A DNA stretch of 29,715 nt from Bacteroidota bacterium (lineage in GTDB: Bacteria; Bacteroidota; Bacteroidia; 2-12-FULL-35-15). Under the pieces are notes generated by a model that was not told the DNA's origin, did not search any database, and was given only the letters and a program-made list of their open reading frames with translations. Shown here one piece after another: positions 9,947 through 18,900 of the stretch (positions are counted from its first letter, which is position 1; each line of letters opens with the position of its first letter). A program made the position numbers and the translations under genes. The stretch lies in assembly GCA_016707685.1 (NCBI GenBank), contig JADJHE010000042.1:1-29715 (forward strand), written 5' to 3'.

Positions 9947-10882
9947 GTGAAAGTATATACCAACATTGATGATTTTATAGGCGTGAAAAACCCTATTGTA
10001 ACCACTGGAACATTTGACGGGGTGCATGTTGGGCATCAAAAAATAATTGCTCGCTTAAAAGCATTAGCAAAAGAAGAAGATGGTGAAACTGTTCTACTAA
10101 CGTTCTATCCTCATCCTCGAATGGTTTTGTTCCCAGAAGACAATGAACTTCAACTTATCAATACACAACCAGAAAAAATCGAATTGCTAGAAAAGTATGG
10201 TATTGACCATTTAATTATTTACCCATTTACTAAAGAGTTTTCACGATTAAGTTCGGTAGAATTTGTGCGAAACATATTGGTAAATACAATCAAAACAAAA
10301 CGACTGGTAATTGGCTACAACCACCATTTTGGTCGTAATCGCGAAGGCTCATTTGAACATTTAAAAGAATACGGACCTCTTTATGGTTTTGATGTTGAAG
10401 AAATTCCTGCAAAAGATATAGACTCAATTGAAATCAGTTCAACCAAAATTAGAACGGCTTTACTTGCTGGTGACGTAACAACGGCAAATACGTATTTAGG
10501 ACATGAATTTAGCATTTGCGGCAAAGTAGTTGGAGGAAAACAGCTGGGCAGAACGATTGGATATCCAACTGCTAATATCCAATTACAAGACAAATATAAA
10601 ATTATACCAGCGGATGGAGTTTACGCAGTGAAAGTAAGACACAACGGACAATTGTATGGTGGAATGCTGAACATAGGAAACAATCCAACCATTGAAGGAA
10701 AAGGACGAAGTATTGAAGTAAACATTTTCGATTTCGATATGGATATTTACAACCAAGACGCAACCATTTATTTTATTGAGCGTCTAAGAGATGAAGTGAA
10801 GTTTAATGGACTAGATGAATTAACCAAACAATTGGCTTTGGATAAAACAAATTCAGAAAAAATACTCAACAAATTGCAATGA
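9947..10882 (+). CDS. ribF: Bifunctional riboflavin kinase / FAD synthetase
   Basis: Makes FMN from riboflavin and then FAD from FMN. The N-terminal FAD synthetase domain carries GTFDGVHVGHQKII, with the HxGH nucleotidyltransferase motif, and later EISSTKIR (the ISSTxxR loop). The C-terminal riboflavin kinase domain has GRTIGYPTANIQL, with the PTAN motif that binds Mg-ATP, then GVYAVKV and NIGNNPTI. Length 311 residues is standard. Start is a GTG at 9947; the frame upstream gives no ATG. It overlaps the next gene by 4 nt (ATGA), implying translational coupling. The gene is divergent from the sulfatase across about 80 nt. Confidence 0.95.
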   Translation: MKVYTNIDDFIGVKNPIVTTGTFDGVHVGHQKIIARLKALAKEEDGETVLLTFYPHPRMVLFPEDNELQLINTQPEKIELLEKYGIDHLIIYPFTKEFSRLSSVEFVRNILVNTIKTKRLVIGYNHHFGRNREGSFEHLKEYGPLYGFDVEEIPAKDIDSIEISSTKIRTALLAGDVTTANTYLGHEFSICGKVVGGKQLGRTIGYPTANIQLQDKYKIIPADGVYAVKVRHNGQLYGGMLNIGNNPTIEGKGRSIEVNIFDFDMDIYNQDATIYFIERLRDEVKFNGLDELTKQLALDKTNSEKILNKLQ

Positions 10883-11493
10883 AAATAAGTGTAAAAATAA
10901 TCATCGTATGCATTGTAGCAATTGCTTTTCAAACAAAAGCACTTTCTCAAAATGTATTACTTGACTCACTTACACTCGATACACTCTATGCTTACACAAG
11001 TATTGAAGAAGCTCTAAAAAATCCTGATAACGTAATCAAACTTGAACTTCGCAAAAAGAAATTAAAAACATTTCCAAAAGAAATTTTTCAGTTTAAGAAT
11101 TTACAATACTTAGATCTTAGCAAGAATGATATAAAAGAAATACCAGCAGAAATTTTGACACTAAAAAACCTGCAATATTTTGCCATTTCAAAAAACAGTT
11201 TAGAAGCTTTACCACCAGAAATGGGTGAACTAACAAATTTATATTCTCTTAATGCAAATCAGAATGAATTAACGGCTATTCCCTACCAAATTGGAAAGCT
11301 AAACAAACTAAAATACATGGATTTGTGGAGTAACAACATAGAAAGTTTTCCGAATGAATTAAAAAATTTAACAAGTCTTAAAGTTCTAGACTTACGAGTT
11401 ATTCTTATTCCTGATGCCGAACAAGACCGTATTCAAGCAATGCTCCCTAAAACAAAAGTGTACTTTTCTCCATTTTGTAAATGCCAACAGTAA
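10879..11493 (+). CDS. Exported leucine-rich-repeat protein
   Basis: A 204-residue protein with a signal peptide (first ~24 residues, ending near KALSQ) and about five leucine-rich repeats of 23 residues between residues 50 and 185, for example LQYLDLSKNDIKEIPAEI and LKYMDLWSNNIESFPNEL. The consensus LxxLxLxxNxIxxIPxxI is that of bacterial/SDS22-like LRRs. The end holds FCKCQQ, so a cysteine pair may cap the solenoid. Starts inside the ribF stop (ATGA overlap) and its stop touches the start of the CHAP gene. LRRs bind proteins; the partner is unknown. No catalytic domain is seen. Confidence 0.8.
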   Translation: MKISVKIIIVCIVAIAFQTKALSQNVLLDSLTLDTLYAYTSIEEALKNPDNVIKLELRKKKLKTFPKEIFQFKNLQYLDLSKNDIKEIPAEILTLKNLQYFAISKNSLEALPPEMGELTNLYSLNANQNELTAIPYQIGKLNKLKYMDLWSNNIESFPNELKNLTSLKVLDLRVILIPDAEQDRIQAMLPKTKVYFSPFCKCQQ

Positions 11494-12090
11494 ATGCTTA
11501 AAAAAATCGGACTTGTACTAGTCGTTCTATTAGGCTTATTCGTTGCTATTTATTTTCTCTTTCTTCAACAACGCTACCCATTACACGCAGTTACACATTC
11601 ATTTAAAATTGGCGATTCAATTGATTCGCACAATGGAATTGTAGTGTATAACAATGGTGGCATGTACAGCAAAAGTCATGGAAAACATTACAAAAAAGAC
11701 AGCTCCTATTACTATGGCAAAAAATGGCAATGTGTAGAATATGTAAAACGCTATTACTACGATTATTTAAATCATAAAATGCCAAATGGATATGGGCACG
11801 CAAAAGATTTTTTTGATAAGAATTTGAAACATGGCGAACTCAATAAAGAACGTAATCTACTTCAATTTTATAATGAAAATTCAGAAGCACCAAAAGAAAA
11901 TGATCTACTCATTTTTGATGGAGAATTTGGGCATGTAGCTATTATTACAAAAGTGGAGGAGAATGAAATTGAGATTATCCAACAGAACATTTATATGACA
12001 CCACGTGAGCACTACAAACTACAATTTGAAAATGGTAAATATACGATTGGAGAAAGAAGAAAACCTTTAGGCTGGCTACGCTTGCGTTAA
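11494..12090 (+). CDS. CHAP-domain amidase, membrane-anchored
   Basis: A 198-residue protein with an N-terminal membrane anchor or signal (residues 4-25) and a CHAP (NlpC/P60-related) domain. The catalytic Cys80 lies in KKWQCVEYVKRYYY, His147 in EFGHVAIITK and a polar third residue is likely N165 in IIQQNIYM. This layout matches CHAP domains of the glutathionylspermidine-amidase type, which cut amide bonds; a peptidoglycan peptide is the other likely substrate. The anchor suggests action in the periplasm. The gene follows the LRR gene with no gap, and its last 15 nt overlap the converging WD40 gene. Confidence 0.82.
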   Translation: MLKKIGLVLVVLLGLFVAIYFLFLQQRYPLHAVTHSFKIGDSIDSHNGIVVYNNGGMYSKSHGKHYKKDSSYYYGKKWQCVEYVKRYYYDYLNHKMPNGYGHAKDFFDKNLKHGELNKERNLLQFYNENSEAPKENDLLIFDGEFGHVAIITKVEENEIEIIQQNIYMTPREHYKLQFENGKYTIGERRKPLGWLRLR

Positions 12091-12996
12091 TTGAATATCC
12101 CAAACCAAAATAGAGCGGTCGTCACCGCAGGAAATTAATTGATTTTTATAATTACTCCACAACAACTTATTGACTGAATTTACATGCCCATCGTAATTTT
12201 CCTTATTAATACGAACAAGTAATTCAAATGTACTAGCATCCCAAATTTTTATCGTTTTATCTCTACTAGCTGTTGCTAACATCCTCTTATCGGGCGAATA
12301 AACGATATCATAAATGGCAAAATTATGAGCAGGAATCGATTTAACTGATGAATAATTCATTGCAACACTCCAAATATTCAAATGTGCATCTCTGCCTCCA
12401 CTCAATAAATACAATCCATCGGGAGAATAACACAAACAATTGGCCGCTAATTGATGAGCAATAAACTCCTTCTTTAAATCCAATGTTTTTAAATCAAAAA
12501 TTCGGATATAACCATCACTACTTGCTATAGCAAGTTCATTAACCACTGAACTAAAATCAATACCACGTACCTTCGCATTGCAAAGCTTTTTAATTTTAAT
12601 AAGTGATAGGGATGCTAAGGAGCAAACTGCAAAGTTTCCATCTGCACCTACCGAATAAAACACTTGTTCTTGAATATTGTATTTGATATTAAAAACAGCT
12701 TCGGTATGGTGTTGGAGTATTTTTATTTCTTCCTTTTTTAATAAATCAATTACATGAATACTACCAGCAGAAGTACCAATCAATAAAACATTTTGCTCTG
12801 CAATCAGACAAATGGAATAAACAATAGAAGGGAACTGGGCTGCAAATTTTTCAGGAATAAGCTTCTCTATATTCCATTGAGCTAAATACTTATCACTACT
12901 TCCTGAATAAAAAAGAGCAGCATCGTTACTTTTCTCCAATGAATAAACTGCGCCACTGTGGCCCGTAAATGCATGCACCTTCTTTACCTCTATCAT
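12076..12996 (-). CDS. WD40-repeat protein, cytosolic
   Basis: A 306-residue beta-propeller protein with about seven WD40 blades. Clear repeat ends include GSSDKYLAQWNI, SGGRDAHLNIW, ATASRDKTIKIWD and CGDDRSILVWD, with GH-type starts such as FTGHSGAVYSL and DGHVNSVNKLLW. No signal peptide or membrane helix is seen, so it should stay in the cytoplasm as a binding scaffold. It starts 1 nt after the stop of the permease gene on the same strand, so the two form an operon; the pairing suggests, but does not prove, a link to the transporter. No catalytic domain is attached. Confidence 0.85.
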   Translation of the reverse strand: MIEVKKVHAFTGHSGAVYSLEKSNDAALFYSGSSDKYLAQWNIEKLIPEKFAAQFPSIVYSICLIAEQNVLLIGTSAGSIHVIDLLKKEEIKILQHHTEAVFNIKYNIQEQVFYSVGADGNFAVCSLASLSLIKIKKLCNAKVRGIDFSSVVNELAIASSDGYIRIFDLKTLDLKKEFIAHQLAANCLCYSPDGLYLLSGGRDAHLNIWSVAMNYSSVKSIPAHNFAIYDIVYSPDKRMLATASRDKTIKIWDASTFELLVRINKENYDGHVNSVNKLLWSNYKNQLISCGDDRSILVWDIQLTQA

Positions 12997-12997
12997 C

Positions 12998-14248
12998 CTA
13001 ACTGTATTTAATAGCCTTCACAGGTGTGATTTTTGAAACAATAAAGCTTGGTAATACCAACATTAGCAAACAACAAACAAGTGTTCCAATATTTAGAATA
13101 ACAATATGCAAAATTGAAAAATTAATTGGTATTTGAGAAATGTAATAGGTTTTTGCATCCAACGTAAAAATGCCGAAATACAATTGAATCAATGCAATAG
13201 AAATACCTAGAAGGTTTCCCCACAACAATCCTTTTCCAATTAAATAGGCTGCATTGTACAAAAAGATCTTTTGAATTCCTCCATTACTTGCACCCATCGC
13301 CTTTAAAATGCCAATCATATTTGTTCGTTCTAAAATCAAAATCAATAAAGCCGACATCATGTTAATACTCGCAACGATTACCATTAACACCAAAATAATA
13401 AGCGCATTCATATCCATTAAATCCAACCATGAAAAAATGGTAGGATTAATTTGCTTGATAGTTTGAGCTGTTAATCCTTGCCCAACCAACACGTCTAACT
13501 CCTCACCCAATGCATCTAATTTCTCATAATCCGAAATAGTTACTTCAAAGCCTGCAATCTGCTCGGGCGACCAATAATTTAATCTCTGAATCTGACCAAT
13601 ATCAACCAACACCAATTTTTCATCAACCTCCTCAAAGCCTGTTTCGTATATACCCGAAACATAAAATACTTTTACACGCTGCTCAAATTGTGTAGATGTG
13701 CTATCTACTTTTTTAGTCAAAAAGTAAACAACCATTTTATCATTTAACTTAAGCGTTAATTTATCGGCAAGGTGTTTCGAAACGACAATATTTCTTGACA
13801 GACCAGTATCACTCACAACAAACGACTTTCCTTCTTTTAAATTCGAATTAATAAAGCTCCAATCATAATCTTTTCCTATTCCCTTCAATAAAACAGCTTC
13901 ATTGTCAATTTTCGTTTTTATAATGCCACTTTTTATAGCAAATTGTTGAATGTGTTTAATTTCAGAATTTGCTTTCAAGTGCTTTAAAAAATCTTGATCA
14001 CTACTAATTGGAAGTGGTTCATCACTTACATTGTTATCGTAATTTGTAATTCGAATATGGGAATCAAAACCAATTAATTTATTGCGTACTTCTTCTTGAA
14101 AACCTGTCACAACAGCCACCGACAAAATCATTACAGCAATACCCAATGCTATTCCTAATACAGAAATACGCACAATTGGGCGCGATAATTGATTACCCGT
14201 TTCGGCACCAGAAATGATTCGTTTTGCAATAAAGCGTTCTATATTCAA
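12998..14248 (-). CDS. LolC/E-type ABC transporter permease (MacB/FtsX family)
   Basis: A 416-residue inner-membrane permease: one N-terminal helix (about 25-48, ISVLGIALGIAVMILSVAVV), a large periplasmic domain (about 50-275) and three C-terminal helices in an FtsX domain (about 280-405), with ERTNMIGILKAMGAS as the cytoplasmic coupling segment. The opening FIAKRIISG and the layout match lipoprotein-releasing LolC/LolE proteins, which extract lipoproteins from the inner membrane for transport outward. No ATPase gene is adjacent, so its LolD partner would be encoded elsewhere. A role in other MacB-like export cannot be excluded. Confidence 0.85.
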   Translation of the reverse strand: MNIERFIAKRIISGAETGNQLSRPIVRISVLGIALGIAVMILSVAVVTGFQEEVRNKLIGFDSHIRITNYDNNVSDEPLPISSDQDFLKHLKANSEIKHIQQFAIKSGIIKTKIDNEAVLLKGIGKDYDWSFINSNLKEGKSFVVSDTGLSRNIVVSKHLADKLTLKLNDKMVVYFLTKKVDSTSTQFEQRVKVFYVSGIYETGFEEVDEKLVLVDIGQIQRLNYWSPEQIAGFEVTISDYEKLDALGEELDVLVGQGLTAQTIKQINPTIFSWLDLMDMNALIILVLMVIVASINMMSALLILILERTNMIGILKAMGASNGGIQKIFLYNAAYLIGKGLLWGNLLGISIALIQLYFGIFTLDAKTYYISQIPINFSILHIVILNIGTLVCCLLMLVLPSFIVSKITPVKAIKYS

Positions 14249-14255
14249 AATTTAG

Positions 14256-14263
14256 TAGCTTTG
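14256..14263 (+). promoter_or_regulatory. Putative -7 element for namZ
   Basis: TAGCTTTG matches TAnnTTTG exactly, 45 nt before the namZ start codon. It lies within the 59-bp gap that also holds the lolE-side element on the other strand. No TTG is found at the ideal -33 spacing. Confidence 0.5.
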
Positions 14264-14283
14264 GTGTTGAATTTAATTATTCA

Positions 14284-14291
14284 CAAAAATA
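14284..14291 (-). promoter_or_regulatory. Putative -7 element for the permease-WD40 operon
   Basis: The minus strand reads TATTTTTG, an exact TAnnTTTG match, 36 nt upstream of the permease start at 14248. Together with the plus-strand element at 14256-14263 it makes two face-to-face promoters whose transcripts would cross. Confidence 0.5.
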
Positions 14292-14307
14292 CTATTTTAC
14301 AGATAAG

Positions 14308-15519
14308 ATGACCATTAATAAAACACTATATCTTTTTATACTCCTTTTAATTGGCGTTACTGCTAATTCACAAAGTATCATTCAGATTGATAATGTCGTA
14401 AAAACAATTAATGATATAAAAATGGGAGCCGACAAAACAACGGAATACCTTCCCCTATTAGCAGGAAAAAGAGTTGCCATTGTTGCCAACCAATCATCTA
14501 CTATTAAAAACACTCATTTAGTAGATAGTTTGCTTTCCTTGGGAGTTAAAATAAAAAAGGTTTTTTGTCCAGAACATGGCTTTAGAGGATTAGTAGATGC
14601 TGGCGAAAAAGTAAATTCCGAAAAAGATAAAAAAACGGGATTAAACATCATTTCTCTTTATGGCAAAAACAAAAAGCCTTCAGCCGAACAATTAAAAGAC
14701 ATTGACATTGTTATTTTTGATATACAAGATGTAGGAGTTCGTTTTTATACCTATATCTCTACCTTACATTATGTAATGGAAGCATGTGCCGAAAACAACA
14801 AACAAGTAATTGTGCTCGATCGTCCAAACCCAAATGGTTATTATATTGACGGACCTGTTTTAGAAGATGCTTATAAATCATTTTTAGGAATGCATACTGT
14901 TCCATTAGTTTATGGGATGACCATTGGTGAATATGCTCAAATGATTAATGGTGAAGGCTGGCTAAAAGAAGGCGTTAAATGTGATTTAAAAGTAATAACT
15001 CTAAGTAATTATTCGCACAACGACTTGTACGAATTACCAATAAAGCCATCACCCAATTTGCCAAATATGGCCTCGGTGTATTTATACCCAAGTCTTGGCT
15101 TGTTTGAAGGCACCGTAGTTTCAGTTGGACGAGGAACCGATAAACCATTTCAAATTATAGGACATCCTACCCTAGCAAAAAGCAATTACACCTTTACACC
15201 ACAGCCTAAACCAGGCGCAATGGACCCAAAATACAAAGGACAACTTTGCAAAGGCTTTAACCTCTCTGACTTTGGTGCTGAATACATTAAAAATTCAAAA
15301 AAAATATATTTGTATTGGCTAATTGGAACTTACCAAAACACACCCGAAAAAGCCTCCTTTTTTGATCAAAATTTTAATTACCATGCAGGCAATGCTACGC
15401 TGCAAGAGCAAATAAAAGAAGGCAAAACGGAAGATGCCATTCGATCAACCTGGACTGATGGAATAAAAAAATTCAAAGTCATCCGTAAAAAATATTTACT
15501 CTACAAAGATTTTGAATAA
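14308..15519 (+). CDS. namZ: DUF1343 exo-beta-N-acetylmuramidase (NamZ-like)
   Basis: A 403-residue exported protein of the DUF1343 family, shown in Bacillus and Tannerella to be exo-N-acetylmuramidases (GH171) that release terminal MurNAc from peptidoglycan fragments. A signal peptide covers about residues 1-21 (…GVTANSQS). Conserved blocks are KRVAIVANQSS, the FCPEHGFRG motif, IVIFDIQDVGVRFYTYI, VLDRPNPNGYYIDGP and SVGRGTDKPFQIIG; the Glu of PEHGFRG and the Asp of FDIQDVG are family-conserved active-site candidates. Likely role: recovery of cell-wall MurNAc in the periplasm. It is 5 nt upstream of the esterase gene on the same strand and has a good upstream -7 element. Confidence 0.9.
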   Translation: MTINKTLYLFILLLIGVTANSQSIIQIDNVVKTINDIKMGADKTTEYLPLLAGKRVAIVANQSSTIKNTHLVDSLLSLGVKIKKVFCPEHGFRGLVDAGEKVNSEKDKKTGLNIISLYGKNKKPSAEQLKDIDIVIFDIQDVGVRFYTYISTLHYVMEACAENNKQVIVLDRPNPNGYYIDGPVLEDAYKSFLGMHTVPLVYGMTIGEYAQMINGEGWLKEGVKCDLKVITLSNYSHNDLYELPIKPSPNLPNMASVYLYPSLGLFEGTVVSVGRGTDKPFQIIGHPTLAKSNYTFTPQPKPGAMDPKYKGQLCKGFNLSDFGAEYIKNSKKIYLYWLIGTYQNTPEKASFFDQNFNYHAGNATLQEQIKEGKTEDAIRSTWTDGIKKFKVIRKKYLLYKDFE

Positions 15520-15524
15520 ACTTT

Positions 15525-16733
15525 ATGAAAACTACTGCACTACTCCTCCTCTCTTTTTTATTTTCAATCAACACTCTTTTTGCTCAAAAACTAAAACGCG
15601 TAAAACGTTTTGGTAAAAACAAAGGGCATTTAAAAATGTACTATTATGAGCCCACTTCGATTGACAAATCGAAGCCACAAGCAATGGTTGTTGTGTTACA
15701 TGGTTGCTTACAATGTGCATCCTCTGTTGCTGCACAAACGGGTTGGAATAAACTAGCCGATGAGCAAGGTTTTTATGTTTTGTATCCACAACAACGATTC
15801 ACCAACAATCCTGAAAAGTGTTTTAAATGGTACAAACGCAGACATACCAACAAAAACAGAGGTGAAAATTATTCCATCAAAAAAATGGTTGAATACATGC
15901 AATCTCATAATAAAATTGATTCCTCGAATATTTTTATAACTGGACTATCTGCTGGCGCAGCGATGAGCGTAGTAATGATGGCCGACTATCCTGAAACATT
16001 TAATGCAGGAGCCATTTTTGCAGGTGGCGCCTACAAATCAGGGAATGGTTACATAAGTTCAATGATGGCTTTACTTGGTTGGAGAGTAAAATCGGCCGAA
16101 AAATGGGGCAAAATTGTACGCAAACAAAATCCTGGTTTTACAGGCGAATATCCACGAATGATTATTTACCAAGGCAATAGCGACTGGGTGGTAAACAAAC
16201 GTAATGGTGTTGAACTGATGAAACAATGGACCAATTTGCATCACCTCACAACACAACCTACCGAAGTTATCAATCAGTATGCAAATATCAAAGACATTCA
16301 ACGCAATGCTTATTTAACACCAACAAAAAAAGAAGCAGTTGTTTTTTATAAAGTAAACAAGCTATCACATGCATTGCTAATTAATCCCGGAAAATGTAAA
16401 TACGAAGGTGGGAAAAGAGGCTTTTTCTCAAAAGATAAAAACTACAACTCTACCTTATTTACTGCTTATGACTTTGGCCTAATCAAAAAACCTATCATTG
16501 AAGGGAAAAAGATCGTTTCAAAAGAAGAAAAGAACATCACCTTTACAGTTCCAGCCTCTCCAAATTCCACTTATTCTTGGAGCTTCCCTAACGATTGTAA
16601 AGTTGTTAAAAATGATAATACGAATACGCTAACGCTCGACTGGGGAACAACTCCTGGTAATATCAATGTAAGTGAAACAGATGCTCAAAATTGTGTGAAG
16701 CAATATGCGACACTTTTTGTTGGGTTAGAATAA
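15525..16733 (+). CDS. PHB depolymerase-family secreted esterase with C-terminal PKD-like domain
   Basis: A 402-residue alpha/beta hydrolase of the LpqC/poly(3-hydroxybutyrate) depolymerase family. A signal peptide ends near residue 21 (SINTLFAQ). The oxyanion-hole motif is VVVLHGC (about 55-61), the nucleophile Ser142 lies in GLSAGAAM, Asp220 in QGNSDWVV and His282 in KLSHALLI. After about residue 320 follows an Ig/PKD-like domain (STYSWSFPNDCKV… and LTLDWGTTPGNINV) of the kind seen in Bacteroidota secreted proteins; no T9SS tail follows. The family also contains feruloyl and acetyl-xylan esterases, so the substrate is open. Cotranscription with namZ is likely. Confidence 0.85.
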   Translation: MKTTALLLLSFLFSINTLFAQKLKRVKRFGKNKGHLKMYYYEPTSIDKSKPQAMVVVLHGCLQCASSVAAQTGWNKLADEQGFYVLYPQQRFTNNPEKCFKWYKRRHTNKNRGENYSIKKMVEYMQSHNKIDSSNIFITGLSAGAAMSVVMMADYPETFNAGAIFAGGAYKSGNGYISSMMALLGWRVKSAEKWGKIVRKQNPGFTGEYPRMIIYQGNSDWVVNKRNGVELMKQWTNLHHLTTQPTEVINQYANIKDIQRNAYLTPTKKEAVVFYKVNKLSHALLINPGKCKYEGGKRGFFSKDKNYNSTLFTAYDFGLIKKPIIEGKKIVSKEEKNITFTVPASPNSTYSWSFPNDCKVVKNDNTNTLTLDWGTTPGNINVSETDAQNCVKQYATLFVGLE

Positions 16734-16789
16734 TTTTTTTATACTTGAATACGAATAACTCATCTCGTCCTTAATCGTTTAGTATTTTA

Positions 16790-16850
16790 GCTCCGTAGGA
16801 GCGAAATCTTAATAAAAAACAAACTTCTTAACAAATAAACCCCATAGGGG
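16790..16850. repeat. REP-like palindromic element pair in the esterase-murA gap
   Basis: Two short palindromes lie in the same 263-bp gap. The first, GCTCCGTAGGAGC (16790-16802), is followed by GAAAT; the second, CCCCATAGGGG (16840-16850), is followed by TGACATACAT. From memory, paired palindromes of this shape occur between genes in many Bacteroidota genomes and resemble REP elements that work with RAYT-type transposases. No transposase is present here. The rest of the gap shows no gene. Confidence 0.55.
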
Positions 16851-16996
16851 TGACATACATGCTCCATGCGAATAAAATTGAACATTTTTCCACATTCGCT
16901 ATTAACAATTGTACGTTCGTAAAATCTATTTTGCACCTCCTTTTTTTTGCGTTTTAAAAGCTTACTTCGTAATAGTTAAACTTAAAACCAAAATCA

Positions 16997-18301
16997 ATGA
17001 GCGTATTCGAAATCATAGGTGGCCAAAAACTTAAAGGCGAAATCATTCCACAAGGTGCAAAAAATGAAGCATTGCAGATATTGTGTGCCGTTTTGCTTAC
17101 TCCTGAAAAAGTAGTGATTCAAAATATTCCTGACATTGTAGATGTAAACAAACTCATTGATTTGTTGCGCGATTTAGGTGTAAAAATCGAAAAAACTGGT
17201 CACGAAGAATATACCTTCCAAGCAGATGATGTGAATGTTGATTATTTAAACTCTCCTGAGTTTAAGAAAAAAGGAGGAAGCTTGCGTGGTTCAATCATGA
17301 TTGTTGGTCCACTCCTATCTCGTTTCGGAAAAGGATACATTCCTCGTCCGGGTGGAGATAAAATCGGTCGTAGACGTTTGGACACCCACTTTATTGGATT
17401 CCAAAACTTAGGCGCTAAATTCATTTACGATGATGAAAATGATTTTTATAAAGTAGAAGCTCAAAATTTAAAAGGCTGCTATATGTTGTTGGATGAAGCA
17501 TCGGTAACTGGTACAGCAAATATTATTATGGCTGCAGTATTGGCTGAAGGCAAAACAACCATTTTTAATGCAGCTTGTGAACCATACATTCAACAACTTT
17601 GCAAAATGCTAAACAGCATGGGTGCAAAAATTACTGGAATTGGTTCCAATTTATTGACCATTGAAGGAGTTGAAAAAATGCAGGGATGCACACACCGTAT
17701 GCTTCCAGATATGATTGAAATTGGAAGTTTTATTGGATTAGCGGCAATGACACAATCCGAAATCACCATTAAAAATGTTGCTTACGATGAATTGGGTATT
17801 ATTCCAAATACATTCCAACGTCTGGGTATCAAAATGGAGCGCAGAGGCGATGATATATTTATTCCAGAACAAGAAAAATATGAAATCGATACCTTCATTG
17901 ATGGCTCTATCTTAACAATTGCCGATGCTATTTGGCCTGGATTTACTCCCGATTTATTAAGTATTGTATTGGTGGTTGCAACTCAAGCAAAAGGAACAGT
18001 ATTGATTCATCAAAAAATGTTTGAAAGCCGTTTGTTCTTTGTTGATAAGCTAATCGACATGGGTGCTCAGATTATCCTTTGCGATCCACACAGGGCAACT
18101 GTTATTGGACTAAACCGTGAACACAACCTAAAAGGAATTTCTATGACATCTCCTGATATCCGTGCTGGGGTTTCTCTTTTAATTGCTGCTTTATCTGCTT
18201 CAGGAAAGAGTACAATCCACAATATTGAACAAATCGACAGAGGATACCAGCATATTGACTTGCGTTTACAAAAACTTGGCGCGAACATTGTTAGAAAGTA
18301 G
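16997..18301 (+). CDS. murA: UDP-N-acetylglucosamine 1-carboxyvinyltransferase with Asp in place of the catalytic Cys
   Basis: First committed enzyme of peptidoglycan synthesis: adds enolpyruvate from PEP to UDP-GlcNAc in the cytoplasm. The 434 residues carry the EPSP-synthase-type fold with GGQKLKGEIIPQGAKNEAL at the N-terminus (K-N substrate-binding pair), GSLRGSIMIVGPLLSRFG, and the loop PGGDKIGRRRLDTH. In E. coli MurA this loop reads GGCTIGARPVDLH, where Cys115 is the residue alkylated by fosfomycin. Here the matching residue is Asp121. MurA with Asp at this site stays active and is fosfomycin-resistant in known cases. Downstream blocks (LPDMIEIGSFIGLAAMT, RAGVSLLIAALSASG) are normal. No second copy is in the window. 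Confidence 0.95.
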   Translation: MSVFEIIGGQKLKGEIIPQGAKNEALQILCAVLLTPEKVVIQNIPDIVDVNKLIDLLRDLGVKIEKTGHEEYTFQADDVNVDYLNSPEFKKKGGSLRGSIMIVGPLLSRFGKGYIPRPGGDKIGRRRLDTHFIGFQNLGAKFIYDDENDFYKVEAQNLKGCYMLLDEASVTGTANIIMAAVLAEGKTTIFNAACEPYIQQLCKMLNSMGAKITGIGSNLLTIEGVEKMQGCTHRMLPDMIEIGSFIGLAAMTQSEITIKNVAYDELGIIPNTFQRLGIKMERRGDDIFIPEQEKYEIDTFIDGSILTIADAIWPGFTPDLLSIVLVVATQAKGTVLIHQKMFESRLFFVDKLIDMGAQIILCDPHRATVIGLNREHNLKGISMTSPDIRAGVSLLIAALSASGKSTIHNIEQIDRGYQHIDLRLQKLGANIVRK

Positions 18302-18322
18302 AAAAATTTGTAAATTAGCACT

Positions 18323-18874
18323 ATGAAAAAAGTAAACATCCTATTAACCATTGCTGCCGTATCTGTATTAGCAGTTGGTTTTATTAAATCTGATAAAAAA
18401 ACTGGTGAATCAGGTGCTGTTGAAGGCACACAAATTGGTAACAAAGCACCCGAATTAAAATACAACAAACCAGATGGTACTCCATTGGCACTTTCTTCTT
18501 TGAAAGGGAAAATTGTGCTAATTGATTTTTGGGCATCATGGTGCGGACCTTGCCGTAGAGAAAATCCAAATGTTGTAGCAACCTACAATAAATACAAAGA
18601 TTCTAAATTCAAAAATGCAAAAGGATTTACAGTATTCAGTGTGTCTTTAGATAATAACAAAGAAGCTTGGATTAATGCTATTGCAAAAGATGGATTGGTT
18701 TGGACAAATCACGTTAGTGACTTAGGTGGATGGCAATCTGCTGGAGCAGCGCAATACAAAGTGAATTCAATCCCTGCTGGCTTTTTAATTGATGGTGATG
18801 GTGTCATCATTGCAAAAAGTGAATCGTTAAGAGGAGAAGGTTTAGAAAATGAATTGAAAAAATTATTGAAATAA
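18323..18874 (+). CDS. TlpA/ResA-like thioredoxin-fold protein, exported
   Basis: A 183-residue thioredoxin-like protein with an N-terminal export signal or anchor (about residues 3-20) and a TlpA-like domain. The active site is WASWCGPCRRE (about 71-81), a CxxC redox pair, followed by the insertion typical of TlpA/ResA. The cis-Pro loop is NSIPAGFLIDGDG. Role: thiol-disulfide exchange in the periplasm, for example cytochrome c maturation or repair; the partner is not visible. It starts 21 nt after murA and may be cotranscribed. A terminator follows. Confidence 0.88.
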   Translation: MKKVNILLTIAAVSVLAVGFIKSDKKTGESGAVEGTQIGNKAPELKYNKPDGTPLALSSLKGKIVLIDFWASWCGPCRRENPNVVATYNKYKDSKFKNAKGFTVFSVSLDNNKEAWINAIAKDGLVWTNHVSDLGGWQSAGAAQYKVNSIPAGFLIDGDGVIIAKSESLRGEGLENELKKLLK

Positions 18875-18900
18875 TAGATTAATAGCATAGAATTTATAGA

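Noticed and set aside
12076..12090. 15-bp overlap of the CHAP and WD40 gene ends as a sign of misannotation.
   Set aside because: Both reading frames have normal C-termini and short convergent overlaps are common.
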